Source: an uncultured Peptococcaceae bacterium
Lineage (GTDB): Bacteria; Bacillota; Peptococcia; Peptococcales; Peptococcaceae
Assembly: GCA_900556545.1 (NCBI GenBank)
Contig: USPE01000104.1
Location: 1-6,844 of the forward strand
Direction of reading: 5' to 3'
DNA length: 6,844 bases
Below the pieces are notes generated by a model that worked only from the letters and a program-made list of their open reading frames with translations, was not told the origin of the DNA and did no database searches. Shown here in pieces: positions 1 through 5,712 of the stretch (position 1 is its first letter; each line of letters starts with the position of its first letter). Made by a program: the position numbers and the translations under genes.

Positions 1-2
1 AA

Positions 3-254
3 CCGCCCCACAATCCGCTCGGCGGACGCTGCGACAGCAATACTTCTGAGATTTTCGGTGTCCCGTCCGTCGTTTTGATGGAACGGGCTGCGCTTTCCTG
101 TGTTGATGTGATTGTGTCGCGTCAAAAAAAGCTGGAAGAGCAGGCAGGACAGCTTGGCTTACATCCAAAACGGCGCGTCCTGATTGCAGCGGGCGGAGGC
201 AATAACGGGGCGGATGGTATCGCAATTGGCAGACTTCTTTTGCAGGAGGAGTAA
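3..254 (+). pseudogene. nnrE: Truncated NAD(P)H-hydrate epimerase domain (YjeF_N) fragment
   Basis: The frame is open from the window edge to a TAA at 252-254. It encodes about 83 residues that match the start of a YjeF_N domain. Early on comes a D-x-x-T...FGVPS...LMERAA stretch (codons from about 33 to 98), and later a GGGNNGADG loop (about 196-222), the family's nucleotide-binding G-x-GNNGGDG loop with one G to A change. Known enzymes of this family epimerise damaged NAD(P)H hydrate in the cytoplasm; the domain is about 210 residues, often fused to the ADP-dependent dehydratase domain. Here translation stops right after the GNNG loop (RLLLQEE, stop), and the 60 bases beyond the stop show no continuation in any frame I read. 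The rest of the domain and any dehydratase part are therefore missing. The first 8 codons in the window do not resemble the family, so the start is unresolved. I read it as a decaying remnant; family assignment is good, function is doubtful. Confidence 0.62.
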
Positions 255-327
255 CTGGTATTTGCTGAATGGATGCAAATAGCGAGAATTTTTACAGTTT
301 TTTAGACAGGTACAATTATGTGCGTAC

Positions 328-355
328 TTGTTTTCCAAGAGATGCCTGTTATAAT
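328..355 (+). promoter_or_regulatory. Extended -10 promoter for the LUD gene
   Basis: A TATAAT hexamer at 350-355 is preceded by TG one base earlier (347-348), giving an extended -10 element. A weak -35 (TTGTTT, 328-333) lies 16 bp upstream. Transcription would start near 362, about 20 bases before the ATG at 384. It also rules out the in-frame ATG at 318, which lies upstream of the promoter. Confidence 0.6.
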
Positions 356-383
356 GAGGGAAAAAAGACAGGGGGAGATTGGA

Positions 384-997
384 ATGGACTATCAGGCTGT
401 GATAAAAGCATTGAAGCGTAATCGGTATCAGGTGCAGTATTTTGAAACAGGAGAAGAAGCTGTCCAATATTTACTGCAGCAGCTGCAAGGTCAGCGCATT
501 GGGTTTGGCGATTCAGAAACAATCAGTCAATTGAATTTGTATACATTGTTGGCACAGAACAATACGGTGATTGATCCAAAGCAGAGTAAAGATAATGACG
601 AATTTCTGGCAATGGCACGGGAATGTCTTACTACCGATATTTTTTTAACATCTGTAAATGGAATGACAGCGGACGGTGTGTTGGTCAATTTAGATGGCAC
701 CGGAAATCGAATAGCAGGTTCTTTGTTTGGACATAAAAAGGTATATTATATTGTTGGAACCAATAAAATTTGTTCTGGTTTAGAGGATACTGTCTGGCGT
801 GTTCGCAATGTTGCTGCGCCCAAAAATGCCAAACGGCTGCAGCTGCGCACACAGCGCTGCCAGCTTTGCCGCGTGCTGACTTTCCGGCTGTACCGTCCCC
901 AACAGAGCGTATTTGTAATGGCTTGCTGATTCAGTTAAAAAAGATGAATGATATGGAGATGGAAGTACTTTTGGTTCATGAAGATTTGGGTTTTTAA
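384..997 (+). pseudogene. LUD-domain (lactate-utilisation type) protein, frameshifted
   Basis: The start is ATG 384, behind a GGGGGAG ribosome site and the promoter at 328-355. The first 157 or so codons read as a LUD (DUF162) protein: GFGDSETISQL at residues 40-50, SVNGMTADGVL at 90-100, DGTGNRIAGSLFGHKKV at 104-120, and NVAAPKNAKRL at 142-152. That frame then turns into unrelated sequence and stops at 927-929. The family's normal C-terminus reappears in another frame: SPTERICN from 896, then a tail ending EDLGF at the TAA 995-997. The family usually has a TPC...G.C.DC cysteine cluster just before SP.RICN; here that stretch (about 852-895) is scrambled and no frame shows it intact. The restored length, about 204 residues, would be normal. 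Small LUD proteins are related to LutC/LutB of lactate oxidation, but their own role is mostly unknown. The next gene, hxlR-like, starts 9 bases later and is probably co-transcribed. A sequencing error is possible, but a single indel would not restore the cysteine motif. Confidence 0.75.
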
Positions 998-1006
998 GGA
1001 GGCTTT

Positions 1007-1399
1007 ATGCAGCATACTTATAAAACAGCGGAAGTGCCGGAGCTGGCCAATGAAAAATGCGCAGTGATTTATGCGTTGGAATTGATTGGCGGTAAATGGC
1101 GTTTGCCGGTTATTTGGAAATTATCGCGGAAGGAATCTATGCGCTATAATGCGCTGCGCCGTAGTTTGGACGGCATTACCAATATTATGCTGACTCGAAC
1201 GCTGCAGGATTTGGAACGGCATGGGCTGGTTGTACGTAAAGAATATCACCAAATACCGCCCCATGTAGAATATGCGCTGACAGAGCAGGCCAGAGAATTG
1301 ATTCCGGCATTGGAAATTATGGGAGAATGGGGCCGAAGACAAATGAATCGGGCGGCGCAAAATACTGCGGACGAGAAGGATTCAGCAAACGCAAGGTAA
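1007..1399 (+). CDS. HxlR-family (DUF24) winged-helix transcriptional regulator
   Basis: A 130-residue cytoplasmic DNA-binding protein. ATG 1007 follows an AAGGAGG ribosome site at 996-1002. Family landmarks in order: the N-terminal Cys in NEKCAV (C18), LIGGKWRLPVIWKL (26-39), the RYNALRRSLDGITNIML helix-turn-helix region (46-62), LTRTLQDLERHGLV (62-75), and the wing with the very typical IPPHVEYALT (83-92) followed by a WG helix (108-109). Length is normal. In several characterised members of this family the conserved N-terminal Cys senses electrophiles, quinones or disulphide stress. C18 is in the right place, but sensing here is an inference. It sits 9 bases behind the frameshifted LUD gene and shares its promoter, with no promoter visible in between. 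Its target is unknown; the three-copy dyad array about 100 bases downstream is a candidate binding region. Confidence 0.92.
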   Translation: MQHTYKTAEVPELANEKCAVIYALELIGGKWRLPVIWKLSRKESMRYNALRRSLDGITNIMLTRTLQDLERHGLVVRKEYHQIPPHVEYALTEQARELIPALEIMGEWGRRQMNRAAQNTADEKDSANAR

Positions 1400-1504
1400 A
1401 AGGATAATAAATCGGAAGAAGCATAGCTGGTTTAAAAATGGCAGTGTTCATTGATGTAGTGGAGAAATACTGAAAACTACGGATAGTGGGTGCGTTTGCA
1501 GAAG

Positions 1505-1563
1505 TGTAAAAAATTCATGTCCAGACATGTAAAAACTACACTTCTTAATGTGTAAAAAGTACA
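1505..1563. repeat. Three dyads TGTA-N5-TACA at exact 23-bp phase
   Basis: Three 13-bp elements start at 1505 (TGTAAAAAATTCA), 1528 (TGTAAAAACTACA) and 1551 (TGTAAAAAGTACA). Each step is exactly 23 bp. Copies 2 and 3 are perfect TGTA/TACA dyads with an A-rich 5-base centre; copy 1 has one mismatch in the right half. The spacer bases are not conserved, as expected for protein-binding sites rather than a duplicated segment. The first two copies lie inside a larger symmetric structure centred at 1522.5: outer arms AGAAGTGTA (1500-1508) and TACACTTCT (1537-1545), inner arms CATGTC (1516-1521) and GACATG (1524-1529). It is probably an operator array; the neighbouring HxlR protein is the nearest candidate. 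Confidence 0.6.
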
Positions 1564-1567
1564 ATGT

Positions 1568-1594
1568 AATAAGACTGAGAAGAATAAGACTGAG
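1568..1594. repeat. 12-bp tandem direct repeat
   Basis: AATAAGACTGAG occurs at 1568-1579 and again at 1583-1594, a period of 15 bp. It directly follows the dyad array and precedes the TATAAG word at 1595. It could be a small tandem duplication or a second class of binding site; nothing decides which. Confidence 0.5.
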
Positions 1595-1690
1595 TATAAG
1601 ATTTATAGAGGAGGGGGAGGGCGTTTATCGTCTGCCCAAACTATGTGGTGTAAGTAAATATCTTTCCGGTAGAAAAATTTAGCGGGTAAT

Positions 1691-1745
1691 AAAAAAGCGT
1701 ATGAACTGTTCAGCTTTTTTGCATGATACAGTCATACGCTTTTTT
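1691..1745. terminator. Bidirectional intrinsic terminator
   Basis: The left arm (1691-1709) and right arm (1728-1745) pair as AAAAAAGCGTATGA.CTGT against its complement with one bulged base. The stem is flanked by A6 on the left and T6 on the right, so it can end transcription from both sides. It lies 14 bases beyond the stop codon of the minus-strand MFS gene and also closes the plus-strand LUD-hxlR unit and anything transcribed from 1400-1690. Confidence 0.88.
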
Positions 1746-1759
1746 GATTTTCAGTAGGA

Positions 1760-3220
1760 TTATCTTGTTTGCGGAGCCGTTTTTAATTGACCGATGCCAT
1801 CGGTTTGTTTGGGCTGCCCTTTCTTTTGTTTTTGCAGCAAATAAAATACGCTGTAAGAGCAGCAGAGCATCAACGCAGATAAGATTGCCAGTAAAAGAAA
1901 AGCGTTCTGGCTTCCTACCATGGTAGAAAAGGCCATGTCATTAGCTATGCTGTTTTGACTGGAAGCCACAATGGTTGTGATAACTGATGTGCCAATGGCG
2001 CCGGCTAATTGCTGCAAGGTGTTAATGACAGCGTTGCCGTCGGTGGTCAACTCTTCCGGAATTTGCCGCAGTCCGTTGGTCATGGTGGTGCCTACAGAAA
2101 ATCCCTGCCCAAAGGCAAAAAAGAGATAGAAGGTAATAAATAATGCAGCTGTCAGATTACGGGCAAACAGGCTGAAGCAAACAGCGGCAATTAAAATAGC
2201 GGCATTGCCTAACAAAATTGGTGTTTTAGCGCCAACCCGATCCAGCAGTCTTCCGCTGACAGGGCCTAATACAGCACCGAGCAGACAGCCCGGCAATAGC
2301 AGACAGCCGGCGCTGAAGGCATCCTGTCCGGATACCAGCTGGGCATAGTTAGGAATTAAAAAGCCAAGGCCCAGGCAGATAAATTGAATCAGCAGCAATA
2401 CCAGCACACTGAGCAAAAAGGGCAGATAATGCAGCACTTGCATACGAATCAGCGGAGCGGATGACTGGCAGGAACGGCGATAAAAAACAGCAATGGCGAT
2501 GATACTGACAAGGAAAAGTCCCAGTACCTGTACACTGGCCCAGCCATAGCCGGATGCCAGGCTGGTGGCAAAAATAAAACAGGTAAAGCCTACGGATAAA
2601 AGCAGATAGTCGGCCCACTGAAACGGTATTTTTTCAGTTGGGGTTACTTGTCGGATGGAAAAGATACCAAACAAAAATGCGGCAATTAAAACTGGCAGCA
2701 GAGAAACAAAAATCATGCGCCAGCCAAAATTGCTCACAATCATTCCGCCCAGCGAAGGACCGACAGCCGGTGCCATAGCGGTGATCAGTGATGCAATGCC
2801 CATCATCAGTCCCAGCTTTTGCACCGGGACTTGCTCCAGTACAATATTAAACATTAGAGGCAGCGCCAGTCCAGTACCGACCCCCTGTATAAGACGTCCT
2901 AAAAGCAACAGAGCGAACACCGGTGCTGTGGCTGATAGAAGGGTACCCGCAATGAACAGAGAGATAGCGGTAATAAATAGTGCTTTGGTGGTAAATCTCC
3001 GCTTTAAGTAAGAAGAAGCGGGAATAATGATAGCCAGCACCAGCAGATAGCCGGTTGTAATCCATTGTACGGTAGAAGTGCCAATTTGAAATTCCTGCAT
3101 TAATGTGGGAAAGGTGACGTTCATGGCTGTTTCTACTACAACGCCGGAAAAAGACATAATGCCCACAGCGATAATGGAAAGAATTAAACGGGCGTCTACT
3201 TTTTTCTGATAATTATTCAT
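1760..3220 (-). CDS. DHA2-type MFS multidrug exporter (14 membrane helices)
   Basis: A 486-residue integral membrane protein of the EmrB/QacA (DHA2) drug:H+ antiporter family. Visible signatures: a TM1 motif ETAMNVTFPTL (30-40), acidic residue followed by NV..P as in this family; LLLGRLIQGVGTG (105-117), the motif B Arg region; the antiporter motif C PAVGPSLGG (151-159) followed by FGWRMIFVSLLP (165-176); GPVSGRLLDRVGAK (319-332), the motif A-like loop; and LRQIPEELTTDGNAVINT (384-401) with LAGAIGT after it. Length and hydrophobic pattern fit 14 helices. I choose ATG 3220 over the in-frame ATG 3238 because the only good ribosome site, GGAGGT (3231-3236), lies after the upstream ATG and 10 bases before 3220. 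The start overlaps the marR stop by 8 bases, so translation is probably coupled. Substrate is unknown. The operon ends at the terminator 1691-1745. Confidence 0.93.
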   Translation of the reverse strand: MNNYQKKVDARLILSIIAVGIMSFSGVVVETAMNVTFPTLMQEFQIGTSTVQWITTGYLLVLAIIIPASSYLKRRFTTKALFITAISLFIAGTLLSATAPVFALLLLGRLIQGVGTGLALPLMFNIVLEQVPVQKLGLMMGIASLITAMAPAVGPSLGGMIVSNFGWRMIFVSLLPVLIAAFLFGIFSIRQVTPTEKIPFQWADYLLLSVGFTCFIFATSLASGYGWASVQVLGLFLVSIIAIAVFYRRSCQSSAPLIRMQVLHYLPFLLSVLVLLLIQFICLGLGFLIPNYAQLVSGQDAFSAGCLLLPGCLLGAVLGPVSGRLLDRVGAKTPILLGNAAILIAAVCFSLFARNLTAALFITFYLFFAFGQGFSVGTTMTNGLRQIPEELTTDGNAVINTLQQLAGAIGTSVITTIVASSQNSIANDMAFSTMVGSQNAFLLLAILSALMLCCSYSVFYLLQKQKKGQPKQTDGIGQLKTAPQTR

Positions 3221-3710
3221 TTTGTGTTGTACCTCCATTGTGTTTCAAGCTAGAAGGGCGTTCTGACATATCCATTTGGCTGCTGTTGAGAATCTGGTAA
3301 GCCTGATGGATTGCCTGCGCTGCCATATTCAGTTGCTCCTGTGCAATAGGGGCTAATTGTACAGCTACCCAATTGTGATATTTATCGATGTAAAAATCAT
3401 AATATTGCTCTCCCAAGGGGGTGAGCTGCAGCCAGATAATGCGTTTATCGGAGTGATCCGGTGTTTTGGTGACAACCTGAAGCTGCTCCAAATCGTTGAT
3501 TAAGCGGGTGATGCTTGGTCTGGTGACTTGAAGCTCCTGGCTGACATCGCTGACTTTTACAGCACTGTTTTTTTGTGAAAGCCGTTGTATCACGTCAATG
3601 ACATGAATGTGTCGGGCCGATAAGCCGGATGGAAGCTGGGGCATCAACTCGGTAATTCGTTTGGCCTCATGGCAGGAATCAAAAAATCGTTTGACAGTTT
3701 CAAGATCCAT
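3213..3710 (-). CDS. MarR-family repressor of the downstream exporter
   Basis: A 165-residue winged-helix regulator. The recognition region reads VSDVSQEL then TRPSITRLINDLEQ (53-76), followed by the wing KTPDHSDKRIIWLQLT (82-97), which carries the family's D.sDkR pattern; C-terminal helices for dimerisation follow. ATG 3710 is preferred over the in-frame ATG 3728 because AAGGAGG (3719-3725) lies between them, 8 bases from 3710. The gene is first in a two-gene operon with the MFS exporter, overlapping it by 8 bases. MarR proteins of this arrangement usually repress their own promoter and are released when a phenolic or drug-like ligand binds. The 51-bp palindrome at 3727-3777, covering the -10 and transcript start, is the obvious site for such autoregulation. 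Ligand identity cannot be read from the sequence. Confidence 0.92.
   Translation of the reverse strand: MDLETVKRFFDSCHEAKRITELMPQLPSGLSARHIHVIDVIQRLSQKNSAVKVSDVSQELQVTRPSITRLINDLEQLQVVTKTPDHSDKRIIWLQLTPLGEQYYDFYIDKYHNWVAVQLAPIAQEQLNMAAQAIHQAYQILNSSQMDMSERPSSLKHNGGTTQNE
3231..3236 (-). promoter_or_regulatory. Ribosome binding site deciding the MFS start
   Basis: GGAGGT on the minus strand, inside the last codons of marR, 10 bases before ATG 3220. It lies downstream of the alternative ATG 3238, so it cannot serve that start. Confidence 0.7.
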
Positions 3711-3718
3711 GAAAATGT

Positions 3719-3725
3719 CCTCCTT
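3719..3725 (-). promoter_or_regulatory. Ribosome binding site deciding the marR start
   Basis: AAGGAGG on the minus strand, 8 bases before ATG 3710. The upstream in-frame ATG 3728 has no ribosome site and lies within the operator palindrome. Confidence 0.8.
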
Positions 3726-3726
3726 C

Positions 3727-3777
3727 ATAATATTACTACAGATAATTACCTATAGTAATTATCTGTAGTAATATTAT
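3727..3777. promoter_or_regulatory. Perfect 23-bp-arm inverted repeat, likely MarR operator
   Basis: The left arm (3727-3749) and right arm (3755-3777) are exact reverse complements, with a 5-base centre CTATA (3750-3754). The core ATAATTAC/GTAATTAT has the size of a usual MarR half-site pair, and the outer parts (TATTACTACAG and its complement) extend the symmetry far beyond what one dimer needs. It overlaps the minus-strand -10 box and the expected transcript start, so bound repressor would block the polymerase. Confidence 0.82.
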
Positions 3778-3800
3778 AGCTGGTTTCAGAGAATTGTCAA
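3773..3800 (-). promoter_or_regulatory. Consensus sigma-A promoter for marR-MFS
   Basis: On the minus strand TTGACA (3800-3795) and TATAAT (3778-3773) are separated by 16 bp, a perfect match to the housekeeping consensus. The -10 lies at the edge of the operator palindrome. The -35 is embedded in a second small palindrome, GAATTGTCAATTC (3791-3803). Such a strong promoter makes sense only if it is tightly repressed. Confidence 0.88.
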
Positions 3801-3838
3801 TTCATTTTTGCGGCAATGACAGGAGAAAAATGATTTCG

Positions 3839-3867
3839 TTGTATCCAGTGCAAAGTTATACTATAAT
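3839..3867 (+). promoter_or_regulatory. Promoter for the cysteine hydrolase gene
   Basis: TATAAT at 3862-3867 with a weak -35 (TTGTAT, 3839-3844) 17 bp upstream. Transcription would begin near 3874, leaving a leader of about 105 bases before ATG 3981 that contains the hairpin at 3908-3948. It does not overlap the MarR palindrome. Confidence 0.6.
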
Positions 3868-3907
3868 GAAAACAACTCTTTATGTGCAGAAAAATGGCTT
3901 TTTCATA

Positions 3908-3948
3908 TTGCTGCTGAGATAGCTGCAAAGAGGAAGCAGCGGTTTTTT
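3908..3948 (+). terminator. Leader hairpin with T-tract, possible attenuator
   Basis: GCTGCT (3910-3915) can pair with AGCAGC (3935-3940), extended by two G-T pairs, and is followed by six Ts (3943-3948). A second GCTGC copy at 3922-3926 can pair with the same right arm, so two mutually exclusive stems are possible. It lies inside the untranslated leader of the cysteine hydrolase gene. The stem is short and the loop long, so termination may be weak. Confidence 0.4.
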
Positions 3949-3980
3949 CATAATATTATGGAAAGAGAGATGTGGTATTG

Positions 3981-4646
3981 ATGGTAGAAAATGAAACAAG
4001 GTCTGCGATGATTGTTATTGATATGGAAAAGGGATTTGTGGAGCCGGAATCGGCCCATTGTATTTGCACTGCCAAAGCCACCGTGCCTGCCTGCAGCAGG
4101 GCAATAGCCCTTGCCAGAGAAAAAGGGATTCCGGTATTTTTTGTCAATCGTATTTATCGCGCCAACGGCAGTGATGTGGAAGCTACCCGCTATCATAGCT
4201 GGGTACAGGGCGGCAGAGCTATGACACCGGGAAGCACAGGTCCCTGCAGTTATGAAATGCCGGCGGGTATGGAGCCGAAGCCGGGTGATTACACACTGAT
4301 TAAGCCCCGTTGGAGCGGCTTTTTTCAGACCGAGCTGGATTTAATTTTGCGTCGGCTGCGCATTGAAACGGTTATTTTGATTGGCACCACTACGCCTAAT
4401 TGTGTGCGCACCACTTGTTATGATGCCATATCGCTGGATTATAATGTGATTGTGCTGCCGGAATGCTGTTCTTCTCAGACAGAAGAAATCCAGCGGGTTA
4501 ATCTGGCCGATATGGAGCGTGTGGGTGCGCAGATGATGCCGTTGGGACAGTTTGCTTTATATCAGGCCCAGTCTGCGCCGCAGCTGGTGCAGCAGGTACA
4601 GCAGGCAGTGATGAACGACACAGCAGCACCGGAAGCCAATCTTTAA
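3981..4646 (+). CDS. Isochorismatase-like cysteine hydrolase
   Basis: A 221-residue cytoplasmic enzyme of the isochorismatase/nicotinamidase superfamily. The Asp-Lys-Cys triad is visible: D14 in MIVIDMEKGF, K108 in LIKPRWSGFF, and C141 in GTTTPNCVRTTCYDA, with the typical cis-peptide threonines just before it. Length is slightly above the usual 180-210. The nicotinamidase metal-site pattern (D-x-H...H) is not evident, so nicotinamidase is less likely. Amidase, ureidoacrylate-type or isochorismatase-type activity are all possible, and the substrate cannot be assigned. ATG 3981 fits the purine-rich GGAAAGAGAG (3960-3969) better than the in-frame GTG at 3972, which is only two bases from it. The gene is divergent from marR-MFS and may be followed in the same transcript by corA, 56 bases downstream. 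A link between hydrolase and exporter is suggested only by adjacency. Confidence 0.88.
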   Translation: MVENETRSAMIVIDMEKGFVEPESAHCICTAKATVPACSRAIALAREKGIPVFFVNRIYRANGSDVEATRYHSWVQGGRAMTPGSTGPCSYEMPAGMEPKPGDYTLIKPRWSGFFQTELDLILRRLRIETVILIGTTTPNCVRTTCYDAISLDYNVIVLPECCSSQTEEIQRVNLADMERVGAQMMPLGQFALYQAQSAPQLVQQVQQAVMNDTAAPEANL

Positions 4647-4702
4647 TGGTTGATGGAGTTATGAAGTGATTTTATTGAAGGTCATTCAGAAAGGCAGAAA
4701 TT

Positions 4703-5548
4703 ATGCAAAAAGTAATTTTATTTGATCGTGTATCGAATGCTGCATCTTATATGGATAAAGATGTTTTCCAATACATCAGTGAAAGCCGGATTGAAAGCTT
4801 TGAAAGTTTTGATACGTTCAATCTTTTAGCATTTGACTGGTATGACATTCATAGTGAAAGGATCGAAGCATCTAAAGTCCTTATTTATATGGACAAAAGT
4901 GATTTATTCTTTATTTGTAAAGATACCACAGCCGAGCAGCATTTTTCCAAAATGGTAGAAATGCTGCAGAATGAAGCTCCCATGAGTAACGAACAGCTGC
5001 TTTACCGTTTTTTCATTCGTCTGTTTCGGGGTGATATGGACTATTTGGATGGGATTGAAGCCCAAATCAACAATGCAGTCACTGCGTTATTATCCGGCAA
5101 GCTAAGCAATGCACCGGAGAAGGTTATTTCGCAACGGCGGGAGTTGCTGCGGTTAAAACACTATTATGAACAGCTTGACACGATTTTTGATGAAATAGTC
5201 ATCAATGATAATAACATTTTGTCCGCCGAGACTATTAAACGACTGACTATACTCGGCGCAAGAACGGATCGATATTTGAATAAGATATATAATTTGCAGG
5301 AGCTTGTCAGCCAAATGCAGGATACTTATCAATCTCAGCTTTCGATTCAGCAGAACAATTTAATGAAAATTTTCACCATCGTCACAGTTATCTTTTTACC
5401 GCTAACGTTGCTTGTGGGGTGGTATGGTATGAACTTTGCCTATATGCCCGAACTGCATTGGAAATACGGCTATCCGATCATTATTGCTGTTAGTACCGGA
5501 ATTGTGGTCGCACTGATATGGTACTTTAAACACAAAAAATGGCTATAA
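4703..5548 (+). CDS. CorA-family divalent cation (Mg2+) channel
   Basis: A 281-residue inner-membrane protein. The N-terminal two thirds is a soluble domain ending in long helices (about 115-222), including QRRELLRLKHYYEQLDTIFDE (145-165; charged, coiled). The C-terminus has two membrane helices: IFTIVTVIFLPLTLLVGW (223-240) and PIIIAVSTGIVVALIWY (258-274). Directly after helix 1 comes the diagnostic YGMNF (241-245) and then MPEL (248-251), the periplasmic selectivity loop of CorA channels. The tail is basic (KHKKWL). Known members form pentamers that let Mg2+, and sometimes Co2+ or Ni2+, in along the membrane potential. It is shorter than the roughly 315-residue enterobacterial CorA but within the range of Gram-positive homologues. 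The start ATG 4703 has a modest site (AAAGGCAG, 4690-4697). No promoter or terminator of its own stands out. The exact ion is inferred from the family only. Confidence 0.93.
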   Translation: MQKVILFDRVSNAASYMDKDVFQYISESRIESFESFDTFNLLAFDWYDIHSERIEASKVLIYMDKSDLFFICKDTTAEQHFSKMVEMLQNEAPMSNEQLLYRFFIRLFRGDMDYLDGIEAQINNAVTALLSGKLSNAPEKVISQRRELLRLKHYYEQLDTIFDEIVINDNNILSAETIKRLTILGARTDRYLNKIYNLQELVSQMQDTYQSQLSIQQNNLMKIFTIVTVIFLPLTLLVGWYGMNFAYMPELHWKYGYPIIIAVSTGIVVALIWYFKHKKWL

Positions 5549-5651
5549 TTTTTACATATGTTCTAATACAAGTTCGGATTATTTTCCAGGTGAAATGTTT
5601 TTATAGGAAAAAGGCTGTAGAAACTGAAAGATAAAACCAAACAGGATTGAA

Positions 5652-5679
5652 TTGTCAGGAATTGTGGTAAACTAACAAT
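5652..5679 (+). promoter_or_regulatory. Probable promoter for the PepSY lipoprotein gene
   Basis: TTGTCA (5652-5657) and AACAAT (5674-5679) are 16 bp apart. An alternative pair is TTGAAT (5647-5652) with TAAACT (5668-5673). The heptamer GAATTGT is repeated at 5649 and 5659, one helical turn apart. Neither reading is strong, but a promoter somewhere in this 158-bp gap is likely. Confidence 0.4.
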
Positions 5680-5695
5680 AAGAACGCAAAAATAC

Positions 5696-5703
5696 AAGGA
5701 GGT
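5696..5703 (+). promoter_or_regulatory. Ribosome binding site of the lipoprotein gene
   Basis: AAGGAGGT, 9 bases before ATG 5713. It lies only 3 bases from the in-frame TTG at 5707, which excludes that longer start. Confidence 0.85.
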
Positions 5704-5712
5704 ATTTTGGTA

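Larger units (their letters stand above)
1400..1690. other. Structured intergenic region without a credible gene
   Basis: No frame on either strand gives a convincing protein. The region holds a phased dyad array (1505-1563), a direct repeat (1568-1594), a TATAAG word at 1595-1600 and a purine-rich GAGGAGGGGGAGGG tract (1608-1621) that looks like a ribosome site. The only nearby ATG (1642) reads four codons before a stop. It resembles a regulatory region whose gene has been lost, or the leader of a small RNA; I cannot decide between these. Confidence 0.5.

Noticed and set aside
1..45. Frameshift at the start of the NnrE fragment, suggested by an RSADAAT-like reading in another frame
   Set aside because: The D-x-x-T...G spacing in the main frame already matches the family without a shift; the other reading is probably chance, and the window edge prevents a decision.
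318..383. N-terminal extension of the LUD protein from ATG 318
   Set aside because: The extended -10 promoter at 347-355 lies inside it, the residues are not family-like, and ATG 384 has its own ribosome site.
819..831. CCCAAAAAT as a programmed -1 frameshift site that would rescue the LUD gene
   Set aside because: The zero-frame codons CCC AAA AAT do not form a proper X-XXY-YYZ slippery heptamer. The shift has to occur further on, after NAKRL, where the cysteine motif is damaged anyway.
1505..1563. CRISPR array or replication iterons
   Set aside because: The repeats are too short (13 bp) and the spacing too small for CRISPR, and there is no rep gene or DnaA-box cluster to support an origin.
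1608..1655. Small peptide gene behind the GAGGAGGGGGAGGG tract
   Set aside because: The first ATG (1642) gives only four codons, it is too far from the tract, and no alternative start opens a longer frame.
2655..3011. Plus-strand ORF of 118 codons inside the MFS gene
   Set aside because: It is a shadow of a clear 14-helix transporter on the other strand, with no ribosome site or recognisable domain.
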